A stretch of DNA of 64,000 bases from Tenebrio molitor (lineage: Eukaryota > Arthropoda > Insecta > Coleoptera > Tenebrionidae): positions 26,908,001 to 26,972,000 of the forward strand of contig NC_091047.1 of assembly GCF_963966145.1 (NCBI RefSeq). Reading direction: 5' to 3'. The notes under the pieces were generated by a model. It was not told where the DNA came from. It made no database searches and saw only the letters and a program-made list of their open reading frames with translations. Made by a program: the position numbers and the translations under genes. This document shows, piece after piece, positions 51,301 to 53,560 of the stretch (position 1 is the stretch's first letter; the number at the start of each line of letters is the position of its first letter).

Positions 51301-53269
51301 CTGGTTAAAATCACAAATGCTCATTTGTCACTGATGAGGATAAATGTAACAAACCAGATATCAAACAATATTTGCATAATATGTATAACTAGTTTGTATC
51401 AAATTATGTACTTTAAAAATATTCTTGAAATTCATTTGAATTAAAATTTTTCAAAAAATAAACTTTGTGAAGTCAAAACCGTGGAGTGTTTAACAAAAAG
51501 TCGATCTGACGTAAAAAAATGAAAGAAGAAACGTCGCACCAGATGAAGTAGGTACGTACTAGCTACGAAAGTTCGTCTAAATCGTGACCCAACCACCTAA
51601 AGTTCAAGAAGTAAAACAATCGAAAGGTTTAGTGACCGCAGGAAATGTCAAAAATTTTCCAAAACAACGAAGGTCAAAACACCTTAAGAACTAAGTGACC
51701 GTCTTGTGTACAAACAATTGCAACGATTATAAAATGGTTTCTGCTCCACATACAATCATGAATGAGTAACTATGCTAACGTTATTAAATTAATTTCCTAA
51801 ACTTTTTACAATATTAAACTCGACCAATATTTATACCAAAATTAGGTAAAAAGTGAGTAAATCGATTACGAAACAGCATTGTTAATTTTTAAATACCTTT
51901 TAAAATATGCATATCAGAGATGCAAGAATCTTAGATTTAACTCCTGAGACTTTTTTAAATTTCTCAAAAACATTTCTAAAATTAATATAATTTTTTCAAA
52001 ATTTGTACATTGCAAACACTCTCTTTGCTAACAATTGTTAGAACTCCTAAACACAATGGACAGTATTTTTTAAGCCACGTTGAACGCATTGAATTCTTTT
52101 ATACCCATCATTAATTATTACAGATTACTAAAAAAACACTGGGATTTGGGAAAATTTTATTCTTTGTGGTTAATAATTTCGTGTAGTGTTTACCTCATCA
52201 TTCGAAGAAAAAAGTTCACGTTTGATAAAAATAAATGTTGCATAAAAAATGTTTATTTTCATAAACCCGTTTTTTTCCTGTTTGTGGCTTTTTATGATTT
52301 ATTACAAACTGTGATACCTTCCGATATAGAATTAAAAATCAAAAGTCAATATTTTATATTCGACGAGATACTACAATCCTCTGTTGATTGAACTGACAAC
52401 TTAAGTTAAATATTTCTTATAATATTGAAGACAGTGTAACGGAATATAACCTAACGTTGTGGTACAATATCAGAAACGGAAAAAATGGTCTCAAATTTCG
52501 CAATCAAAATAATTGAGACAGTTTTACTTCTTCTTTTTGACCTGTCGGTGTGTTATTTAAATTTGGGAAGTTTTCCGTTAGTTATCTGTTTATTAACTGG
52601 GACAAAACTAGATATGACGCTTGAAAGATCCCAATTACAAAATCATGATTGCGCCACAGATCGAAATTTACGGAAACCCACATTAAATTTGTCGTTAATG
52701 TTACTTCTCGAATCGCAATTCTAGGACATTTTAAGCTCTTTAACCGAACGAAAAGGTTTATTGCGAGCCTCGGCATCAGTCATATCGCCCAGTCAACGAC
52801 ATTCAAAAGTGAATCCTCTTTAATTAGCTATTTACGACGGCGTTCGTAATGAAGTTATTTATTCGGTGTCGCCCCTGATGAATAAAAAATTCAACTTAAT
52901 TAACGATAATGAAAAATCAATAGGACACAATCAACACCGACAATGCACCCGTCTGGTCGCAACGTTTTCTTGGGGGGTGGCAATGCCCGCCGGCTTACTT
53001 ACCCACACGCAGATGGGCTCCCTGATCATAACACTAAACACATCAGAGACATACTGTCCCATGGTCCTCCCGTCCGGCAAAGAAGCGTTACTCTTGTTGG
53101 AGTCTTGCTTGTGGATGGCGTTGGCCATGTCACTTTCGCCGGCACTCCAGTTGGGGTCTTTAATCACCTGGGTGGCGAAGTAGATGCACGCGGACAGGGC
53201 CAACACACTTCCGGACGAGTACATCCTCAAGTTCGGCACTGGCAGCCGGTCTAGCAAGATCACTGGCAT
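88..53269 (-). CDS. AMFR: AMFR/gp78-like ER E3 ubiquitin ligase (whole gene, 8 exons, 3' end off window)
   Basis: This is a RING-type E3 ligase of ER-associated degradation, a polytopic ER membrane protein that recruits a ubiquitin-conjugating enzyme to misfolded or regulated membrane substrates. Joining eight minus-strand exons gives 550 residues in one frame. The start is the ATG at 53269, because an in-frame TGA lies at 53297-53299 with no ATG between. Hydrophobic segments occur at roughly residues 18-37, 85-108, 121-136, 143-165, 188-215, 227-250 and 270-300. The RING ligands are C356, C359, C371, H373, H376, C379, C390 and C393, a full C3H2C3 set. A CUE ubiquitin-binding domain with an LFP motif (474-476) spans about 460-504. 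The block LRVSEQQHLKDKFWNF and the motif SWLEQDTSCPTC match vertebrate AMFR closely. Family members run to about 640 residues, so about 90 residues, including any p97-binding region, should lie past position 1. Function is inferred from homology. Confidence 0.97.
380..495 (-). CDS. AMFR: AMFR coding exon 7 (start of CUE domain)
   Basis: Encodes residues 432-470, including SRYVSWLPSFSVEVSHAQ and ASNSQLDAMARQ, which parallel SWLPSFSVEV and ASNSQLNAMA in the vertebrate protein. It lies between a 51-bp intron (acceptor ATCCGCAG) and a 50-bp intron (donor GTAAGAAAT). Reading through either intron breaks the homology, so the splicing is well supported. Confidence 0.94.
547..710 (-). CDS. AMFR: AMFR coding exon 6 (second half of RING)
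   Basis: Encodes the rest of codon 377 to the first base of codon 432. SWLEQDTSCPTCRLSLNI completes the RING with C379, C390 and C393, and HFFHFDG matches the region after the RING in vertebrate AMFR. The acceptor is TTGCTTGCAG and the donor is G|GTAATTCTC. Confidence 0.96.
711..1558. other. AMFR intron 5, AT-rich unassigned part
   Basis: AT-rich intron sequence next to exon 6. I see no ORF, no inverted-repeat element and no conserved motif beyond the exon 6 acceptor. Confidence 0.6.
1559..1964 (+). mobile_element. Tc1-like non-autonomous element with TA target site
   Basis: Bounded by inverted ends of about 33 bp beginning GGTACACTTGCTTTCAAAAC and flanked by TA on both sides (1557-1558 and 1965-1966). 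It is 406 bp and contains only the N-terminal part of a Tc1 transposase, so it needs a transposase supplied elsewhere. A further copy of the terminal motif GGTACACTTGC occurs at about 1999-2010, just outside the right end. Confidence 0.85.
1661..1816 (+). pseudogene. Truncated Tc1 transposase N-terminus (HTH)
   Basis: A 51-codon ORF from ATG to TGA inside the Tc1-like element. It reads MTRLTEQDKVLMLSKLEEEW followed by SIRRVATHNGLNKSTV, the typical N-terminal helix-turn-helix of Tc1 transposases. The DDE catalytic domain is absent. The intact reading frame could still give a small DNA-binding peptide, but there is no evidence of expression. Confidence 0.75.
2271..2472. repeat. Family A interspersed inverted-repeat element, copy 1
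   Basis: Matches 26940-27154 over most of its length, including the core TTTTTGAACCAAATAAAGGC and the end TTTTTGCAACTTGAGTCAAC. The left arm is degraded. Copy 2 shows that the unit has about 50-bp terminal inverted repeats. Confidence 0.85.
2494..2660. repeat. Family G repeat, copy 1
   Basis: Contains AAATGATTGTCCCATCGC, then GGCGTTGAAAACCCACACAA and ACTAGGAGACAGATTTCC. The same blocks recur at 12000-12202 and 48224-48300. In the 12 kb copy the two ends are inverted repeats, so this is probably one end of a TIR element. It directly follows family A copy 1. Confidence 0.8.
3290..3385 (+). repeat. Family F repeat, copy 1
   Basis: The segment TACTTTCAAAAAGTATAACA followed by a C-rich run matches the reverse complement of about 42955-43035. 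Boundaries are approximate. Confidence 0.5.
3400..3459. repeat. Perfect 22-bp inverted repeat (hairpin)
   Basis: The arm 3400-3421, starting GGTTAGAATGAAAATTCGAT, is perfectly complementary to 3438-3459, with a 16-base loop. It forms a strong cruciform or RNA hairpin. No open reading frame overlaps it. Confidence 0.9.
4278..4574 (-). pseudogene. Remnant of Tc1/mariner-type transposase C-terminus
   Basis: On the minus strand 4278-4370 encodes EEHHLWRPWREFYRRCGCLQ then ADGRHFEHLL, the characteristic C-terminal end of the insect transposase type seen repeatedly in this window. The segment up to 4574 ends in GTGAATAACCCTG followed by TA, the same terminus as the element at 27220-27666. I read this as a heavily deleted element; the catalytic region is gone. 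Confidence 0.65.
5494..5973. mobile_element. TIR element (480 bp, TA target site)
   Basis: Inverted ends of about 38 bp, CAGGCTGTTTGAAAATTGCT on the left and CAGGGTGTTTGAAAATTGCT on the right. Both sides are flanked by TA (5492-5493 and 5974-5975). No coding capacity is visible inside, so this is a Tc1/mariner-type MITE. Confidence 0.85.
6565..6661. repeat. Foldback hairpin with CpG-rich centre
   Basis: GGTGAAGAAGT at the left pairs with ACTTCTTCACC at the right, with further internal pairing (TATAGCC with GGCTATA, GCGCC with GGCGC). The loop region is rich in GAGGC and CGAGG. It resembles other hairpins at 9881-10122, 18667-18770 and 22733-22851. Confidence 0.75.
6698..7036. mobile_element. 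MITE with a TGACGTCA site in each terminal repeat
   Basis: Inverted ends GTCCAATTTTTACCCTTTTG, flanked by TATA/TA. The element is 339 bp. Each terminal repeat contains the palindrome TGACGTCA (6721-6728 and 7006-7013), the consensus CRE bound by CREB/ATF proteins. It has no ORF. Confidence 0.85.
7206..8270. mobile_element. 1.07-kb TIR element carrying a short ORF
   Basis: The block 7208-7238, which starts CCATTCACGATGTTTTGGCA, is a perfect 31-bp inverted match to 8238-8268. I do not recognise the superfamily from the ends. The interior contains a 79-codon ORF at 7562-7801. The target-site duplication is unclear because both flanks are TATA-rich. Confidence 0.8.
7562..7801 (+). CDS. Unidentified acidic ORF inside TIR element
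   Basis: A 79-residue ORF (MNEWLEPILKCTPEICQHFY, then CKELILEDWAKLMGNLSFEN) with an acidic tail rich in D, E and S (GESDSEFDWDFHAG). It begins and ends within the inverted-repeat element, so it is more likely the 3' exon or a remnant of the element's own protein than a host gene. The upstream element sequence may contain an earlier exon. I do not recognise the family. Confidence 0.35.
   Translation: MNEWLEPILKCTPEICQHFYRYCKELILEDWAKLMGNLSFENVLPLIIISLGESDSEFDWDFHAGNDDSEFSNEIMEVE
8477..8587 (-). CDS. AMFR: AMFR coding exon 5 (first half of RING)
   Basis: Supplies the end of codon 340 through the first two bases of codon 377. It encodes MASSEELVENSDNCAICWEK and KLPCTHLFH, giving RING ligands C356, C359, C371, H373 and H376. 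The preceding intron is 62 bp with acceptor TTGCAG; the donor GTAAGTGTA opens a 7.8 kb intron. The RING is therefore split across exons at the codon after H376. Confidence 0.96.
8650..8990 (-). CDS. AMFR: AMFR coding exon 4 (end of membrane domain)
   Basis: Encodes residues 227-339 plus two bases of codon 340. It contains RTLHVIIRYALHLYD, the last membrane segments (IIDFVHHLHMLVWSNIFLSM) and the cytosolic linker MQLRYLFHEIQRRYKKHRNY, all strongly AMFR-like. The acceptor is TTGTTTCAG and the donor is GTATGTCGA. Relative to the human protein it has a slightly different short insert after the RQEG motif. Confidence 0.96.
8991..9880. other. AMFR intron 3, part next to exon 4
   Basis: No element boundaries are visible. 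The stretch 9010-9400 is less AT-rich than most of the intron and is open in several frames, but none resembles a known protein. It could be an old coding fragment or regulatory sequence. Confidence 0.4.
9881..10122. repeat. Long imperfect foldback element
   Basis: The two halves are near-complementary over about 115 bp. The outer arms carry CCTAATTTTTTATATCTGAT against its counterpart near 10100. The inner arms carry GACAATTTTACTCG and GGTTAGAC, with a CTCGAG/CTCGGG-rich loop at 9993-10016. The repeat is as long as typical MITE arms, with almost no unique centre. Confidence 0.8.
10123..11999. other. AMFR intron 3, unassigned stretch
   Basis: AT-rich sequence apart from the possible transposase piece at 10665-10877. 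A 94-codon ORF at 10971-11255 has Asn-, Lys- and Ile-rich composition expected of random AT-rich DNA. I see no element ends. Confidence 0.5.
10665..10877 (-). pseudogene. Possible transposase N-terminal fragment
   Basis: A 70-residue minus-strand ORF (MYPSRQCELLAKFSEMRVNK, then VLNEAAQFGVLGQVAMNPDP). The block VLGQVAMNPDPSV resembles the start of the second HTH in the Tc1/mariner-type transposases found elsewhere in this window. The similarity is weak; it may be chance. Confidence 0.25.
12000..12202. mobile_element. Family G element, copy 2, with inverted ends
   Basis: The left end GATTGTCCCATCGCAGTTGG and the right end (reverse complement GATTGTCCCATCGCAGTAGG) are inverted repeats. The interior GAAAACCCACACAAATTTTG matches 2494-2660 and 48224-48300. 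A transposase remnant begins directly at its right end. Confidence 0.85.
12205..12480 (+). pseudogene. Decayed DDE transposase fragment (Tc1/mariner superfamily type)
   Basis: The plus strand encodes VIFQEDGPLTHC near 12305, matching the 'QDGAPPH' catalytic-core motif. QIGRNGTTE follows, then a TGA where the family has Trp, then PARSSDW, matching the 'WPARSPDL' motif. GEHLRHFEQL appears near 12445 as the C-terminal signature. The three blocks are compressed by deletions and lie in shifted frames, so the gene is dead. Confidence 0.75.
13114..13358. mobile_element. Family C MITE, copy 1
   Basis: Inverted ends CAGTTGCGGACACGGAAT on the left and CTATTGCGGACACGGAAT on the right, flanked by TA. 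The length is 245 bp. The right-hand TA (13359-13360) is also the left-hand TA of the next MITE. Confidence 0.9.
13361..13698. mobile_element. Family C MITE, copy 2, butt-joined to copy 1
   Basis: Inverted ends CTATTGCGGCCAAAAAATTT on the left and CTATGGCGGCCAAAAAATTT on the right. The left flank is the TA shared with the preceding MITE and the right flank is TA at 13699-13700. The length is 338 bp. The ends resemble 45436-45691 more than the neighbour. Confidence 0.9.
13856..14475. mobile_element. Long-TIR non-autonomous element (about 620 bp)
   Basis: The outer arms (TTTGTAATCGAGTTATCCAT at 13869 onward against 14420-14465) and the inner arms (AAAATCGGTATAGATGTGAA at about 13959 against 14363-14390) are all inverted. 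The terminal repeats are therefore roughly 130 bp with gaps. It has no transposase coding. Confidence 0.75.
14650..15560. promoter_or_regulatory. Repeat-free GC-richer intronic island, candidate enhancer
   Basis: About 0.9 kb in intron 3 with clearly higher GC than its surroundings, no inverted-repeat ends, no transposase motifs and no sustained ORF. It contains a consensus CRE, TGACGTCA, at 15140-15147, plus many homeodomain-like TAAT cores and CpG sites. Lack of insertions in a repeat-dense intron fits functional constraint. Enhancer activity is inference; nothing here proves it. Confidence 0.3.
15685..16680 (-). pseudogene. Decayed Tc1/mariner-type transposase
   Basis: The minus strand reads through a family-like order of blocks in broken frames. 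Near 16550 is YGENRGHSELARQIYGERLP, the first HTH. Near 16480 is RTFVNVVQHLRDFGRFEMTK. Near 16300 is MNVDGYLKFLNEVLPELLEE, the core domain. Near 16130 is ANNGRYFEQLLRCF, the C-terminus. The catalytic ILWTDE region is deleted. The segment ends to the left near a GTGTGTCAGAATTTC motif that may be a terminus. Confidence 0.75.
16810..17040 (-). pseudogene. Transposase C-terminal fragment, copy 1
   Basis: The minus strand encodes ERSIEFVIKVGAGTEVVGLF then SYKMLSLQLNKGPVCA with a frameshift. Nucleotide similarity to 21070-21260, which lies in the opposite orientation, extends across the whole piece. It is a truncated, dead copy. Confidence 0.7.
17337..17556. mobile_element. TIR element with CTTTGTCCAGCGAGAGATTG ends
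   Basis: Left end GTTTGTCCAACGAGAGATTG, right end (reverse complement) CTTTGTCCAGCGAGAGATTG, giving a MITE of about 220 bp. The right half recurs at 62073-62170 in the opposite orientation. Confidence 0.75.
18131..18380. mobile_element. Family C MITE, copy 3
   Basis: Perfect inverted ends CTATTCCGGACACGGAAT on the left and (reverse complement) CTATTCCGGACACGGAAT on the right, with TA on both sides (18129-18130 and 18381-18382). It is 250 bp with no ORF. Confidence 0.92.
18667..18770. repeat. Foldback hairpin with CpG-rich centre
   Basis: GTACATAACATATGTCTTTG to about 18691 pairs with the reverse complement at 18748-18770 (CTTTGTGAAC paired with GTTCACAAAG). The centre contains GCGAGCGAGGC. 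Confidence 0.65.
19185..19698. mobile_element. TIR element (about 514 bp)
   Basis: Inverted ends CACTAACCGGCACAAAAAAC and CACTCACCGGCCGGCACAAA, each followed by a GACTCA motif. TA lies on both sides. The interior is AT-rich, with a Lys/Asn-rich ORF (19290-19517) that has no recognisable domain. Confidence 0.75.
20406..20746 (+). mobile_element. Family C-related Tc1-type element with HTH remnant
   Basis: Inverted ends CAGTTGCGGCCGTTGAAA, with TA on both sides (20404-20405 and 20747-20748). The length is 341 bp. The interior retains a degenerate transposase N-terminus, linking this MITE class to an autonomous Tc1-type parent. Confidence 0.88.
20559..20645 (+). pseudogene. Frameshifted Tc1 transposase HTH
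   Basis: ATG at 20559 opens MPQLSDLQKCV before TGA. One base further the frame resumes as LRDGVSIRAIARKINVD, the recognition-helix part of a Tc1 HTH. The gene is dead. Confidence 0.65.
21070..21440 (+). pseudogene. Transposase C-terminal fragment, copy 2, with inverted partner
   Basis: The plus strand encodes ERSIEFVIKVGTGTEAVGLF, then MLQNAISGVKRRARLCLEQN and GEHFQHLL followed by a stop, a complete C-terminus of the insect Tc1/mariner-type transposase. The block near 21390-21440 is an inverted copy of its start (CCAGCGCCAACTCTAATAAC), so the unit is locally palindromic. Related to 16810-17040. Confidence 0.8.
21441..22732. other. AMFR intron 3, unassigned stretch
   Basis: No element ends seen. 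A 64-residue minus-strand ORF at 22359-22553 (QTGRYNQAYENFTKWCATND) has protein-like composition and could be an old transposon fragment, but I do not recognise it. Confidence 0.4.
22733..22851. repeat. Foldback hairpin with CpG-rich centre
   Basis: TACATTACACGCTGCGAAAG at the left pairs with CCTTCGCAGCTTGTAATGTA at the right. The centre has CCTCGGC and GCCTCGGC. Its plan is like the hairpins at 6565-6661 and 9881-10122. Confidence 0.75.
23223..23627 (+). pseudogene. Possible non-LTR reverse transcriptase remnant
   Basis: A 134-codon ORF whose segment IPQASLLGPILF (near 23476-23511) resembles the (G)VPQGSVLGPLLF motif of non-LTR retrotransposon reverse transcriptases. The catalytic YADD motif and the flanking RT blocks are not visible. 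It is either a short decayed fragment or chance. Confidence 0.3.
24439..24591 (-). CDS. AMFR: AMFR coding exon 3
   Basis: Encodes residues 176-226, LSFSPTTPLWSHVK through FMSAE. The LSFSPTTP motif is shared with vertebrate AMFR. It carries one long hydrophobic segment followed by Gly- and Phe-rich residues. The acceptor is TTATTTCAG and the donor is GTATGTAAT; both junctions are phase 0. Confidence 0.95.
24652..24909 (-). CDS. AMFR: AMFR coding exon 2
   Basis: Encodes residues 90-175, starting TMINMAFCWLIL and ending KDRFEY. It contains two or three membrane segments and the family signature GELRVSEQQHLKDKFWNF. The acceptor is ..TTTCCAG and the donor is GTAAGTAGG; both junctions are phase 0. 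It is followed by a 60-bp intron. Confidence 0.96.
24910..26025. other. AMFR intron 1, part next to exon 2
   Basis: No transposon ends found. ORFs near 24918-25316 begin in exon 2 flanking sequence on the opposite strand and have no domain. A short palindrome GCACCATAGATGGTG lies near 25166. Confidence 0.5.
26026..26826. mobile_element. TIR element (0.8 kb) with a nested family B copy
   Basis: Left end CAGTGCGTTTTTTTTTAACT and right end (reverse complement) CAGTGCATTTTTTTTAACTG, both continuing into TGTTGC.ATAGGGAATTGCAT, so the arms are about 43 bp. A family B unit at 26392-26692 sits inside. No transposase is visible. Confidence 0.85.
26392..26692 (+). repeat. Family B foldback repeat, copy 1 (nested)
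   Basis: Begins TTGTTCGACACTGTCAG and carries GTGAACGGATTTTGATAAAT, then GATTTGGAGCCTTTAAGGG. It ends in a palindrome in which GGCACTCGTGGGCC pairs with GGCCCACTCGTGCC. Other copies are 43453-43757 (opposite strand) and 48642-49231. Confidence 0.9.
26940..27154. mobile_element. Family A MITE, copy 2 (complete)
   Basis: Arms of about 50 bp starting TAAAGTTGACTCAAGTTGCA on both ends (right arm as reverse complement). The length is 215 bp. It matches 2271-2472 through the core. Confidence 0.9.
27220..27666. mobile_element. MITE with near-perfect 55-bp inverted ends
   Basis: Both ends read CAGGGTTATTCACATAAGAT, then GACGAGCCTGACCAGGTAAA, with TA on both sides (27218-27219 and 27667-27668). The length is 447 bp. 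Near-identity of the arms points to fairly recent insertion. A matching terminus occurs at about 4560-4574. Confidence 0.93.
27667..29922. other. AMFR intron 1, unassigned stretch
   Basis: AT-rich with no element ends found. It holds two unrecognised ORFs, 28703-28972 (Lys/Ser-rich) and 29213-29632 (listed separately). Confidence 0.5.
29213..29632 (+). CDS. Unidentified 139-codon ORF within intron 1
   Basis: Reads MQRTFDVQKKFLLYPVHTLN with a central MGDLVQKLQSMQKLQISNSI and a C-terminal hydrophobic run near SSTVLIELSAALLILMTINL. There is no recognised domain, no splice context and no inverted-repeat boundary. The length exceeds the usual noise in this AT-rich sequence only modestly, so it may be chance or a decayed repeat ORF. 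The first codon of the frame lies within an AT-rich tract. Confidence 0.2.
   Translation: MQRTFDVQKKFLLYPVHTLNIAIVLEVASALQNKTSVKIYRTEHCIVFIFLNLTMGDLVQKLQSMQKLQISNSILKRYQTFPGLGPMPGSSTVLIELSAALLILMTINLVRTRMKYLTLMLLHLLCTTYFIISFGNNEV
29923..30235. repeat. Foldback element with about 117-bp arms
   Basis: 29923-30040 and 30121-30235 are inverted copies at about 90% identity. Shared blocks include TGTTCACTTTAACTACTTCT and CTAGATCGTTTCCCACCATT. The unique centre is about 80 bp. Such long arms with a small loop are typical of foldback-type MITEs. Confidence 0.92.
30236..32660. other. AMFR intron 1, unassigned stretch
   Basis: No terminal inverted repeats seen. Around 31185-31340 the plus strand reads MSEENYVRCTHPELKKYYKL followed, one frame over, by KSKRQYEKCYSDFETDVTRR. 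This looks protein-like but unrecognised and interrupted. The region 30900-31050 is less AT-rich than the rest. Confidence 0.35.
32661..33870. other. GC-richer intronic block without recognised repeats
   Basis: About 1.2 kb with higher GC than the flanks and overlapping ORFs on both strands (minus 32674-32937, plus 33488-33859), none with a known domain. It could be intronic regulatory DNA or an eroded retroelement. No polyA tract or TIR bounds it. Confidence 0.35.
34510..35171 (+). mobile_element. Long-TIR Tc1/mariner-type element with transposase tail
   Basis: Terminal repeats of about 200 bp at roughly 90% identity. The left starts CAGTGTGGAAACTTTAACTG and the right (reverse complement) starts CAATGTGGAAACTTTAACTG. 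TA flanks both ends (34508-34509 and 35172-35173). Between the arms only the last part of a transposase survives, so this is an internally deleted derivative of an autonomous element. Confidence 0.93.
34780..34887 (+). pseudogene. Transposase C-terminal fragment inside TIR element
   Basis: Encodes ITPEMLQNVRDACYYRFAIC, then QQTNGTHFEHSLH and a stop. This is the C-terminal signature of the insect Tc1/mariner-superfamily transposase. Its frame is open back into the left terminal repeat (34687), creating a short chimeric ORF that begins in the TIR. Confidence 0.88.
35174..36079. other. AMFR intron 1, unassigned AT-rich stretch
   Basis: Nothing recognisable apart from a poly-A run at about 35577-35591. 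Confidence 0.5.
36080..36480 (+). pseudogene. Mariner transposase N-terminal remnant
   Basis: VSESQCRRWFQRFR (36088 onward) followed by GYTGDFDNDLLKMMKQNSP and a stop matches the HTH and linker of mariner transposases (consensus C..WF.RFRSGNFDL and RP..FDDD.L). Downstream frames keep traces such as GKLAKWI and QQKRM. The catalytic D,D34D domain is not visible. It is a separate lineage from the other transposase fragments in the window. Confidence 0.75.
36541..36713. mobile_element. Family D MITE, copy 1
   Basis: Inverted ends around TCGGGTGTT, with an inner arm GAAGAGTCGATTGTGAACGC facing GCGTTCACAACTGACTCTTC. The length is about 173 bp. Copies are at 37996-38210 and 50424-50594. Confidence 0.88.
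37996..38210. mobile_element. Family D MITE, copy 2
   Basis: Ends ATCGGGTGTTCATTTAAAT in inverted orientation. The inner arms TGAAGAGTCGATTGTGAACG and CGTTCACAGCCGACTCTTCA pair. It is 215 bp, the best preserved copy of the family. Confidence 0.92.
38550..39480 (-). other. GC-richer island with overlapping ORFs, possible coding remnant
   Basis: This block stands out from the AT-rich intron. Minus-strand ORFs overlap at 38742-39086 and 38926-39150. The first ends with a convincing hydrophobic segment, NLDVYLAILVAIMFGGFVLF followed by AVKKSAW. The second reads NRKERSRLKKNGALAALQDP. Neither is recognised and the frames cannot be joined without guessing introns. It may be a nested small gene, an alternative exon or regulatory DNA. 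Confidence 0.3.
39481..42954. other. AMFR intron 1, unassigned stretch
   Basis: Mostly AT-rich without element ends. A CACCCTGTATA terminus-like motif occurs near 40208. The part 41640-42300 is less AT-rich and lacks repeats, similar in character to the island at 14650-15560. Confidence 0.4.
42955..43035 (-). repeat. Family F repeat, copy 2
   Basis: The reverse complement contains GCTTTCAAAAAATATGTATAAC followed by ACCCCTGTTACC, parallel to 3290-3385. Boundaries are approximate. Confidence 0.45.
43218..43375. repeat. Cluster of short CCACTCAGTGG repeats
   Basis: The unit TTCATTACYCCACTCAGT followed by GGGATAAGT or AAGATAAGT recurs at roughly 30-bp spacing and also in inverted form (ACTGAGTGGTGTAATGAA at the right end). 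The unit itself contains the palindrome CCACTCAGTGG, so the block can form several alternative hairpins. Confidence 0.7.
43453..43757 (-). repeat. Family B foldback repeat, copy 2
   Basis: Opposite orientation to 26392-26692. Its palindrome is the strongest of the family. GGGCTTTTTTTGGCATGAGT at 43487 onward pairs with the reverse complement ending at about 43572, and the arms extend outward through AACGAGTTC to about 60 bp. The CTGACAGTGTCGAACAAAAA end is at the right. Confidence 0.9.
44313..44445. mobile_element. Short palindromic MITE (TAAGGCCCGGTTTATTCACC ends)
   Basis: The ends are perfect inverted repeats over about 26 bp (TAAGGCCCGGTTTATTCACC, then TTCA). The length is 133 bp. The GGCCCGGTTTATTCACC plan resembles family E at 57266-57731. 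Confidence 0.88.
45436..45691. mobile_element. Family C MITE, copy 5
   Basis: Left end CTATTCCGGCCAAAAAATTT and right end (reverse complement) CAATGGCGGACAAAAAAAAT, with TA on both sides. It is 256 bp, related to 13361-13698. Confidence 0.82.
45694..48223. other. AMFR intron 1, unassigned stretch
   Basis: No element ends found. It contains an unidentified ORF at 46641-46910 and several short ORFs without domains. 47130-47560 is repeat-free. Confidence 0.4.
46641..46910 (-). CDS. Unidentified 89-codon ORF
   Basis: Minus-strand ORF starting MRIEGVKFLVFRDRWVSSYE with KCLSVQCLNLFNNKTVFEWR and ending in KNSGKKFAQKLLKRVEKVMK. The composition (Trp, Cys, amphipathic Lys-rich end) is more protein-like than neighbouring ORFs. 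I recognise no family. A second minus-strand frame at 46900-47103 abuts it. It could be a decayed repeat ORF. Confidence 0.25.
   Translation of the reverse strand: MRIEGVKFLVFRDRWVSSYEQWDQVLDVSQNNCFISARLTAKCLSVQCLNLFNNKTVFEWRCPKMEELKNSGKKFAQKLLKRVEKVMKI
48224..48300. repeat. Family G repeat, copy 3 (partial)
   Basis: ATAAATGATTGTCC, then TCGTAGTTGGCGTTGAAAAT and CCACACAAATTTTGAATGTG match the left ends of the copies at 2494 and 12000. The rest of the element is missing. Confidence 0.8.
48642..49231 (+). repeat. Family B foldback repeat, copy 3, interrupted
   Basis: The left part TTTGTTCGACACTGTCAG ends at 48667 and the unit resumes at about 49025 with GTGAACGGATTTTGATAAAT through to GTCAAATAAACTACTA. 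A MITE occupies the gap. The palindromic part is reduced to a short hairpin (GCTTTTTTGGC/GCGCCAAAAAACC). Confidence 0.88.
48668..49024. mobile_element. MITE nested in family B copy 3
   Basis: Ends TTGATTTCATATAAATGTTC on the left and (reverse complement) TCAATTTCATATAAATGTGC on the right. The length is about 357 bp with no ORF. About 15 bp of the host repeat seem to have been lost at the insertion. Confidence 0.8.
49855..50297. mobile_element. Inverted-repeat element (about 440 bp)
   Basis: Arms 49855-49897 (TTTTAAATGACACCCTATAT, TTTTTAATGATGGATTATGA) and 50249-50295 are inverted copies. The outer sequence may extend further on both sides (AGTCAGTGC occurs near 49837 and, inverted, near 50370), so these ends may be internal. 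Confidence 0.7.
50424..50594. mobile_element. Family D MITE, copy 3
   Basis: The ends GGGGTGTTTTTTAAAATTTG and their inverted partner enclose arms GTCGAAGTAGGCGTTGAATT and their complement. The inner TCGATTGTGAATGCAC is shared with copies 1 and 2. The arms are about 55 bp. Confidence 0.88.
50595..53002. other. AMFR intron 1, part next to exon 1
   Basis: AT-rich with no recognised element. A 103-codon ORF at 52080-52391 is Ile-, Lys- and Phe-rich and has no domain. 52560-52960 becomes less AT-rich toward exon 1. Confidence 0.5.
53003..53269 (-). CDS. AMFR: AMFR coding exon 1 (start codon, first membrane segment)
   Basis: Encodes residues 1-89, beginning MPVILLDRLPVPNLRMYSSG, which matches the N-terminus of vertebrate AMFR. 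It holds the first hydrophobic segment and a polar stretch rich in S, N and D. The donor is GTAAGTAAG right after the codons for ICVW, leaving phase 0. It is separated from exon 2 by a 28 kb intron. Confidence 0.95.
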
Positions 53270-53560
53270 ATTGTCACTGTTTACAAACACGATATGTCAC
53301 AGGGTTGGGGTCGCGCTCGAGCTTACAACGTGACCTCTTGTCTTTTGCGGTCGGTACCGTTATTGCTTGGTCTTCTGAGGCGGACTACAGATGACATATT
53401 GTGTTGAGACATCGGAACAGTCGTCGGCGGAGCTGGCGCAATTATTGACTCGATCGTTCTTGTTCTGCACACGCCACTTCTTGTTACTCACTGGTGCTTT
53501 TACCGTACGTGTTCTTTAATTTTATACATGTATCGATCATGTGGTGCGCCAGCTGTTCGG
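53270..53560 (-). promoter_or_regulatory. AMFR: AMFR 5' UTR / promoter region
   Basis: This is the sequence immediately upstream of the AMFR start codon. It is visibly less AT-rich than the flanks and contains several CpG dinucleotides around 53300-53470, as expected for a housekeeping promoter. An in-frame TGA at 53297-53299 fixes the start. I see no clear TATA box and cannot place the transcription start site; an additional 5' noncoding exon further right is possible. Confidence 0.4.

Noticed and set aside
52943..53254. 103-codon plus-strand ORF opposite AMFR exon 1
   Set aside because: It is the antisense shadow of exon 1 codons.
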